In this document: positions 18,375-23,402 of the stretch, one piece after another
Numbering within the stretch: position 1 is the first letter of the stretch
How the letters are laid out: each line of letters starts with the position of its first letter
From: a virus
Strand: one strand, 5' to 3'
Length of the DNA stretch: 23,402 bases
IMG/VR virus record: IMGVR_UViG_3300046387_000098
Span: 1 to 23,402 of that record
Notes under the pieces: model-generated
Seen by the model: the letters and a program-made list of their open reading frames with translations, nothing else
Databases searched by the model: none
Told to the model about the DNA's origin: nothing
Program-made: the position numbers and the translations under genes

Positions 18375-19729
18375 GCACTAAAAACCAAGAATTAGAAACG
18401 ATCTTCAAGTTTGACGTATTGGAGATCACTGCGAGTTGGGATCCAGAGGTCAAGATAGACATGAAGACTATCGTCTCTGATCTGGACATCTTTGAACATC
18501 TGGACAAACCGTGGATGACGGGTTTGATTGCCTTCGAGGATACGTCTGACATCTTGTCTGGTATCGGGTTAGGAACAAACGACCGTGTTGAAGTGAAGAT
18601 CAGTCGTACCGAAGACCCTATCGGAGTTTTCTGCCATAAGTTTTTTCGTATTGATAAGATTGTGGAGAAAATCAATCAGGGTCTCAATGAGAACACTCAG
18701 GTTGTTTTGCTTCACTTAATCGAAGAAGTCTGGTATGAGTCCAATGCGATTAATGTAAACAAGTCTTACGAGGGTAAACCAGGCCAGATCATTAAATCAA
18801 TATCCGAGTCATTCCTCACTGATCGTACTGTGATTGATTATAACACAACCGTACAAGATATGAAAGTCATCGTTCCGAATATGACTCCGTTAGAGGCTAT
18901 CTCTTGGATCAAGAATCGTGCAACCACAGAAAAGGGTTATCCACTCTTTGTCTATTCTGCGATGCCAGTTTCATCGGCTACCGATTTTTTCTGGTGTATG
19001 GATCTTGAATTCATGTTAAATCTGGAACCGTGGACCGAAGACGCCCCATTCAATAATTTCGCATCTTCTCAAACATCCAGAGGACGATCACAACGTCGTA
19101 CTATCAAGGCATACGAACATAAGTCATCCGAAGATCTCAATCCTCTTATTAAACAAGGTCTCATCGGTGCACGTCACCAGTTCATTGATGTCACTGACAT
19201 GCACGTGGAGAAGGTAGACTATAATCATGAGACAGATATCAATGAGTTGTTAACTGAACGTGGTATGAAAGGCCGCGGAGTGCTTCCCTCTCATTTCTCT
19301 GTCCATGATAAGAAACTCACTGAAATGGCAACCAAAGATAAAACCCTTGGTAATCGTGTTATCACTACAATCGGAGGTACCGAAGCATATAAAGGTACCC
19401 ACACTATCGATGAACGTGATAAGAAATCATCCTATAAACACAAACCATTGTCTGCCGCATTCAAGACTCTCCTGTCTTACGATACTCTAGTTGCAGTCGT
19501 AGACGGATATGATTTCACCATACCTAATCATCTCAATACTATTGGACGCGTCATGTCTTTTCTCTTCATGTCTACTCAATCAAATCCAGAGACTCTAAGA
19601 GAACAGTTTGATAAACAGAAGACAGGTAACTACCTCATCTACGCTGCAAAACATTCATTCAAATCTGAAGGATATGATGTAACGCTTACTGCTGTTAAAC
19701 TCACACATGGTGAATACAATGATTCCTAA
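18371..19729 (+). CDS. 27: gp27-like baseplate hub protein
   Basis: 452 residues (T4 gp27 has 391). The order of elements fits the gp27 / gpD / VgrG-N hub fold: an early beta barrel (KFDVLEITASWDPEVKIDMK, LDKPWMTGLIAFEDTSDI, VEVKISRTEDPIGVFCHKFF), a second barrel region (VVLLHLIEEVWYESNAIN), and a WIKNRATTEKGYPLFVYSA segment like the 'fi..rA....gyp.fvf' part of hub domains. The adjacent downstream OB-fold gp5 supports the identity, since gp27 and gp5 together form the hub-spike complex. Sequence similarity to T4 gp27 is low by eye. Confidence 0.7.
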   Translation: MSTKNQELETIFKFDVLEITASWDPEVKIDMKTIVSDLDIFEHLDKPWMTGLIAFEDTSDILSGIGLGTNDRVEVKISRTEDPIGVFCHKFFRIDKIVEKINQGLNENTQVVLLHLIEEVWYESNAINVNKSYEGKPGQIIKSISESFLTDRTVIDYNTTVQDMKVIVPNMTPLEAISWIKNRATTEKGYPLFVYSAMPVSSATDFFWCMDLEFMLNLEPWTEDAPFNNFASSQTSRGRSQRRTIKAYEHKSSEDLNPLIKQGLIGARHQFIDVTDMHVEKVDYNHETDINELLTERGMKGRGVLPSHFSVHDKKLTEMATKDKTLGNRVITTIGGTEAYKGTHTIDERDKKSSYKHKPLSAAFKTLLSYDTLVAVVDGYDFTIPNHLNTIGRVMSFLFMSTQSNPETLREQFDKQKTGNYLIYAAKHSFKSEGYDVTLTAVKLTHGEYNDS

Positions 19730-20399
19730 ACAATTCCTTGAATACTATGGAGATCAGACACGATGGTTCCTAGGTGAGGTTGTTAATGTAAAGGATGATC
19801 CTCTCCAGCTAGGACGTGTTCGCGTAAAGATTTTTGGAGTCTATGACGAAATAGAAGAACCAGACCTACCGTGGGCACAGATCGTAGTTCCTATCACACA
19901 AGGTGTACATGAAGGTAAAGGACAGTATCTTGGTATGTTAGTGGGAACTCACGTATTCGGTATCTTTCTGGATGGTAAGGATTCACAACTCCCTCTCGTT
20001 CTAGGGACGATTCCAAAGAAAGACGATAATAATCAACGTGCTACAGAGAACTATCCCCATAATAAGATCTATCAAACCGAACAGGGACACTTCAAAGAGT
20101 ATGATGACACACCTGAGAACACACGCATTAGAGAACAACATGCTTCTGGCACATACACCGAAATGGAACACAACGGAGGTATGCGAACAGAGGTCCAGAA
20201 AGACCAGTATATACGCGTTAAGGGTGATGCAGAGATCGAAGTAGGTTCCAAAGATGGAGGGAACCGCGCAAACGTTACTATAAGAGGTGACTGCAATATT
20301 ACAGTGACAGGAGACGCGAAGATCTCAGCGAAGAACGTTTCAGTAACAGGCACAGACACCGTGACGGTACGCGGCGGTAATGGAGTTCGTCTGGGATGA
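19719..20399 (+). CDS. 5: Spike protein gp5 without lysozyme domain
   Basis: 226 residues from ATG 19719; ATG 19707 is four codons upstream, both lying in the end of the hub gene. The N-terminal OB-fold is clear: RWFLGEVVNVKDDPLQLGRV then RVKIFGVYDEI, and VVPITQGVHEGKGQYLGMLV. The C-terminal half is a needle-like beta-helix: short repeats with alternating hydrophobic residues such as NVTIRGDCNITVTGDAKISA then KNVSVTGTDTVTVRGG. The T4 protein has 575 residues with a lysozyme domain between these parts; here it is absent. gp5 forms the cell-puncturing trimer under gp27. Confidence 0.82.
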   Translation: MIPKQFLEYYGDQTRWFLGEVVNVKDDPLQLGRVRVKIFGVYDEIEEPDLPWAQIVVPITQGVHEGKGQYLGMLVGTHVFGIFLDGKDSQLPLVLGTIPKKDDNNQRATENYPHNKIYQTEQGHFKEYDDTPENTRIREQHASGTYTEMEHNGGMRTEVQKDQYIRVKGDAEIEVGSKDGGNRANVTIRGDCNITVTGDAKISAKNVSVTGTDTVTVRGGNGVRLG

Positions 20400-22021
20400 C
20401 ATCCATTACGATACCTCTGCCGTGTCCTGAAGGGGGACTACCGACTAAGGCAGATCTCACTAACATGTTCAATCAGATCACAGCGATTCCCAGCGACATC
20501 GAAGCGAAACTGGTTGAATTCAAACAGCAGGTCGCTAAGGACGCTGAGGACACACTAGACCGTATCCGTAACTTGGAAGAAGAGATTGCGGTGAAGTCCG
20601 GTGAGGAACGTGCTAGACTGGAAGCAGACCTAGAAGCACTGAAGAATGGAGAGGACCCATTAGGTATTGTATCAGAGTTTGAAGATAAGATCAAGGAAAT
20701 TGAAGATACTATTGATAATGTCGCGACACTCTTTGAACCGTATTGGGAGAAGGGTAGGACAGTCCGTCAGTTAGAGAAGGAAGCAGAGGACGCATTCACA
20801 GAACTTGTGCAGGAGTTTCATATCTTTATTCCTGTCAAGATGATGGAGATGATCAGTAAGATTATTCCTGTAGAGTTTGCGGTTCCTATTATGGGATTGT
20901 CTATTGATGTATTGCGACTGATCAGTGAGCCATCTTATCAGGAAGAACTCAAGGCACAGATCTCTGGGTGGACAGAAGAGTATACCACAAAACTAGAGAC
21001 ATTGCAAGAAGATTTTGAATCAGGGAAACTCGAACAGGATGCGTATGACTCTGCATTAGGTATGTTAGAGGATGAGAAAGCGAAAGTGCTTGATGCCTTC
21101 TATATGCTTGTTCCCGAACAGTATAGACTACACGATGGAGAGTTCGGTGTCAAGTGTGAAGAGTGGAAGGCAAAACTCACATGGTCTTATATTAAAAACG
21201 AGATCATGGAATGGTGCACGATGTCACTGTTCAAACTGTTCGATAAACTGATCGGTAAGTTCAAAGAGATATGGGACGCATTAGGTCTGCCCAACTTACC
21301 TATTCCATTGTCTTTTGATATGGCAGAATGGGTTCGCGCAGTCATAGACATGGTCGTAGAAAAGTATACAGAAGAACAGAACCGCATACTCGGCGACCTA
21401 GAGAAACTACAGAACCTTGACGTAGAACAGGAACTCGCAGACTTAGAACAGGATGTTGAGGATAATATAACACAGTTAGAGTCAGATGTCAAGAACTTTG
21501 ATGCACAAACTGAGTTAGAGAACGAATTAAACCAGATAGGTCTTGACATGATCGATGAGATCCTAGAGACCAGTATACCATTACCCGCACCTTTTGACAT
21601 CACTCTCGTAGAAGTATTCGGTGGTGAGATAGAAGGAAAGGTCACGTGTCTGGAAGAACGTATTAATCAGATCGTCACTGCGGCACGTGACTGGAAAATA
21701 ATCTCCATGAAGGAACTGTTCAATATCTGGTTACGTAAGATCAAGAAGTTTCTGTCTGCGATCGGTCTGGGAAAGCTGTTATCGTTCTTAGACTTTACGC
21801 TGTGTGATGTCATGGAGCTGATCGGACTACCGCTGGAGATAGAGATACCCTTACCAGACCTGTCCGTTATAGGAGTGGAGCCCCCCCTACTTATAGCAGT
21901 TGAACGGGTCCCCCACAGAGCAGGGGGTTTAGCTCTCCCCAGCCTCGATGACATTCAAGCCCCCGATACAGAAAACATGACCGAAGAAGAATTCCAAGAA
22001 TTTATCGACGGTCTGGTATAA
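20396..22021 (+). CDS. Unrecognised helical baseplate-operon protein, 541 aa
   Basis: Starts at an ATGA overlap with gp5. The N-terminal ITIPLPCPEGGLPTKADLTN is followed by a long coiled coil (residues about 30-110: DTLDRIRNLEEEIAVKSGEE). Then come helical segments with short hydrophobic patches (FHIFIPVKMMEMISKIIPVE), another coiled coil near 335-380, a Pro-rich hydrophobic C-terminal region (IGLPLEIEIPLPDLSVIG), and an acidic end. Three 'I/LPLP' motifs recur (PLPC, IPLPAPF, IPLPDL). No family is recognised. Its place between spike and gp25 suggests a virion part such as a spike-associated or ejected protein. Its stop is inside the next late promoter. Confidence 0.85.
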   Translation: MTSITIPLPCPEGGLPTKADLTNMFNQITAIPSDIEAKLVEFKQQVAKDAEDTLDRIRNLEEEIAVKSGEERARLEADLEALKNGEDPLGIVSEFEDKIKEIEDTIDNVATLFEPYWEKGRTVRQLEKEAEDAFTELVQEFHIFIPVKMMEMISKIIPVEFAVPIMGLSIDVLRLISEPSYQEELKAQISGWTEEYTTKLETLQEDFESGKLEQDAYDSALGMLEDEKAKVLDAFYMLVPEQYRLHDGEFGVKCEEWKAKLTWSYIKNEIMEWCTMSLFKLFDKLIGKFKEIWDALGLPNLPIPLSFDMAEWVRAVIDMVVEKYTEEQNRILGDLEKLQNLDVEQELADLEQDVEDNITQLESDVKNFDAQTELENELNQIGLDMIDEILETSIPLPAPFDITLVEVFGGEIEGKVTCLEERINQIVTAARDWKIISMKELFNIWLRKIKKFLSAIGLGKLLSFLDFTLCDVMELIGLPLEIEIPLPDLSVIGVEPPLLIAVERVPHRAGGLALPSLDDIQAPDTENMTEEEFQEFIDGLV

Positions 22022-22024
22022 ATA
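22017..22024 (+). promoter_or_regulatory. Late promoter TATAAATA for gp25-gp6
   Basis: Exact TATAAATA; TAA at 22019-22021 is the stop of the 541-aa gene. Expected start near 22030, 23 bases before gp25. Confidence 0.85.
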
Positions 22025-22052
22025 GAACAAAACACATTTCAGAGATTCTACT

Positions 22053-22496
22053 ATGGCGACCACAGTATTCTCATTAGAAGACAAGGACATCACCAAACGT
22101 CCCATTACAAGTTCAAGTCCAGCGGAGAACTCCGACTTAGACCTGTCCTTTAGTATCTCTCCAAAAGGAAACCTCTATAAGAAAACTTCGGTTGCGTCTG
22201 TTAAACAGTCTATACGTAAACTGTTGTTAACTAATCGCGGTGACATTCCGTTTCAACCATTGTTAGGCGCGGACCTGAATCGTCTTCTCTTTGAACTATC
22301 TACGGATCTGGATGAAGACGACATAGAGACAATTGTTGCTGAGACGATACGCAGATACGAACCACGCGTGGGTATGACGAAAGTCAAAGCGAATTTGGAT
22401 AGTGATAATAATGCGTTAAGGATATACATTGTGTTTCAGATAATTGAGAATTTAAAAGTAGAGACGATGGAAGTGTCCATCTCAAGGATACGATAA
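22053..22496 (+). CDS. 25: Baseplate wedge protein gp25
   Basis: 147 residues (T4 gp25 has 132). The GPW/gp25 fold is clear from SVKQSIRKLLLTNRGDIPFQ, PLLGADLNRLLFEL, TIVAETIRRYEPRVGMTKVK and the final NLKVETMEVSISRIR. gp25 is the sheath initiator attached to the wedge; in contractile systems it starts sheath polymerisation. It follows the late promoter at 22017, and its stop overlaps the gp6 start as TAATG. Confidence 0.92.
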   Translation: MATTVFSLEDKDITKRPITSSSPAENSDLDLSFSISPKGNLYKKTSVASVKQSIRKLLLTNRGDIPFQPLLGADLNRLLFELSTDLDEDDIETIVAETIRRYEPRVGMTKVKANLDSDNNALRIYIVFQIIENLKVETMEVSISRIR

Positions 22497-23402
22497 TGGC
22501 AGTGAAAACTACAGACCTAGACTTCTTAGAAATCAGACAGAGTCTAAAACAACACTTTAAGAAGTATGACGAATACAAGGACTACAACTTTGAAGGTTCT
22601 GGTCTGTCGAGTATTATGGATGTGCTTGCGTATAATACTCATGTGAATGGTCTTATCGCGAACATGGCGATCAATGAGTCGTTCCTTAGTTCGTCACAAT
22701 TACGTTCCAGTGCGGTCAGTCATGCAGAGACTTTGGGTTACACACCGAAGAGTAATACAGCATCGACCGCATACCTAGATCTCAGACTCACCACGGATAC
22801 GAGTTCTGTTTCTCCAAAAAGCGTAGCGGGTGCCCCCAAAAAAATCAGCAAAGGACATGCAGTCTTCGCAGAAGTGGGTGATACCGCATACCGATTCGTA
22901 ACAACAGATGATACATCGGTAGTCGGTAATGTATCCTCAGACGGGACAATCACCTACGACTGGACGGGCGTCGAAGTCAAGGAAGGAACTTATCGCGAAA
23001 AAACCTTTTTAGTGTCATCCGAAAAAGATGCGGTATACGTCATACCAGACACCAACGTAGATGTGTCTACAATGATCGTCACGGTCTCTGAGAACCCTAC
23101 CACTATGGAGACAGTATCATATTCTAACATTCTGTCAGTCCCTTCTATTACTCCAGATTCGCGTGTCTATATGATTAAAGAAATCTCGAACGGATACTAC
23201 GAGATGTTCTTCTCTGACGGTAATGTATTAGGAGAAGGGCCTGGGGTCGGTTCGGTTATTCGAGTTTCTTATTTACAGACATTGGGCGAAAAACCAAATG
23301 GTGCGATTAACTTCAATGCGGATCGTCTGGACGGATTGCGTATCGAAGTAACTAATACTACAGAAGCGGGTGGAGGCTCTGATAAGGAATCCCTTAGTTC
23401 TA
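22496..23402 (+). CDS. 6: Baseplate wedge protein gp6, N-terminal part
   Basis: 302 codons visible, open to the right edge (T4 gp6 has 660 residues). The start MAVKTTDLDFLEIRQSLKQH then FKKYDEYKDYNFEGSGLSSI, and MDVLAYNTHVNGLIANMAIN with ESFLSSSQLRSSAVSHAETL and GYTPKS, is the conserved N-terminal core of gp6/gpJ-family wedge proteins. gp6 dimers form the continuous ring that links wedges around the hub. Coupled to gp25 by TAATG. Confidence 0.93.
   Translation, partial: MAVKTTDLDFLEIRQSLKQHFKKYDEYKDYNFEGSGLSSIMDVLAYNTHVNGLIANMAINESFLSSSQLRSSAVSHAETLGYTPKSNTASTAYLDLRLTTDTSSVSPKSVAGAPKKISKGHAVFAEVGDTAYRFVTTDDTSVVGNVSSDGTITYDWTGVEVKEGTYREKTFLVSSEKDAVYVIPDTNVDVSTMIVTVSENPTTMETVSYSNILSVPSITPDSRVYMIKEISNGYYEMFFSDGNVLGEGPGVGSVIRVSYLQTLGEKPNGAINFNADRLDGLRIEVTNTTEAGGGSDKESLSS

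Noticed and set aside
21187-21645. Leftward open frame of 152 codons opposite the 541-aa gene
   Set aside because: Serine-rich shadow of the acidic coiled-coil coding sequence; no start signals.
22838-22844. Run of seven A inside gp6 as a slippery site
   Set aside because: In the gp6 frame the heptamer would be C-AAA-AAA, not a proper X-XXY-YYZ slip, and no overlapping product is expected there.
1-23402. tRNA genes, CRISPR arrays and insertion sequences
   Set aside because: Looked for by eye; no cloverleaf with a T-loop, no regularly spaced repeats and no transposase-like frame were seen.

Overview
The window is part of the genome of a T4-like contractile-tailed bacteriophage, most like the T4 relatives found in aquatic bacteria. 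Recognisable T4-type proteins are gp32 (single-stranded DNA binding), gp33 (late-transcription co-activator), gp4 (head completion), gp26, gp51, gp48/54-type tube proteins, gp53, a gp27-like hub, a gp5 spike without lysozyme, gp25 and the start of gp6. The phage late promoter TATAAATA occurs at several operon heads. Strong sigma70-like promoters head the clusters of small early-type genes. The sequence does not identify the host beyond a bacterium with a consensus housekeeping sigma factor.

Layout. 1-1296 (+): end of a staphylococcal-nuclease-like gene, a small lipoprotein with an HExxH motif, a sialyltransferase-like (GT42-type) protein and a tiny membrane protein, closed by a hairpin terminator at 1300-1325. 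1349-2464 (-): an unrecognised 285-residue protein and a small conserved phage protein, apparently under late promoters. 2490-10142 (+): about 24 small, tightly packed and mostly unknown genes, many joined by ATGA or TAATG overlaps, in transcription units headed by six near-consensus sigma70 promoters. Four of these promoters share a conserved downstream leader. This region holds three more HExxH proteins, a CxxC zinc protein, a WYL_2-like protein and gp33. 10138-11465 (+): late promoter, an AU-rich leader, gp32 and a small membrane protein, ending in a UUCG-loop terminator.

11464-16457 (-) is a late structural operon read right to left: a methyltransferase, gp4, a conserved assembly protein, a gp19/gp54-fold tube protein, gp26, gp51 and a probable tape-measure protein. 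16468-23402 (+) is the baseplate operon: gp48-like cap, gp53, gp27-like hub, gp5, an unknown 541-residue protein, gp25 and gp6 (cut by the window edge). The two late operons diverge from a pair of interlocked TATAAATA elements.

The most striking observation is at the gp26/gp51 junction. Gene 26 ends on a T-TTT-TTT slippery run, and gp51 lies open in the -1 frame with no Shine-Dalgarno sequence of its own. This suggests a lambda G/GT-style programmed frameshift that makes a gp26-gp51 fusion just upstream of the tape-measure gene. Other points of interest are late promoters fused to stop codons (Val-stop written GTA-TAA-ATA), an out-of-frame overlapping small gene at 8756-8905, a possible leaderless late gene at 2464, and a structured intergenic RNA at 5111-5192.
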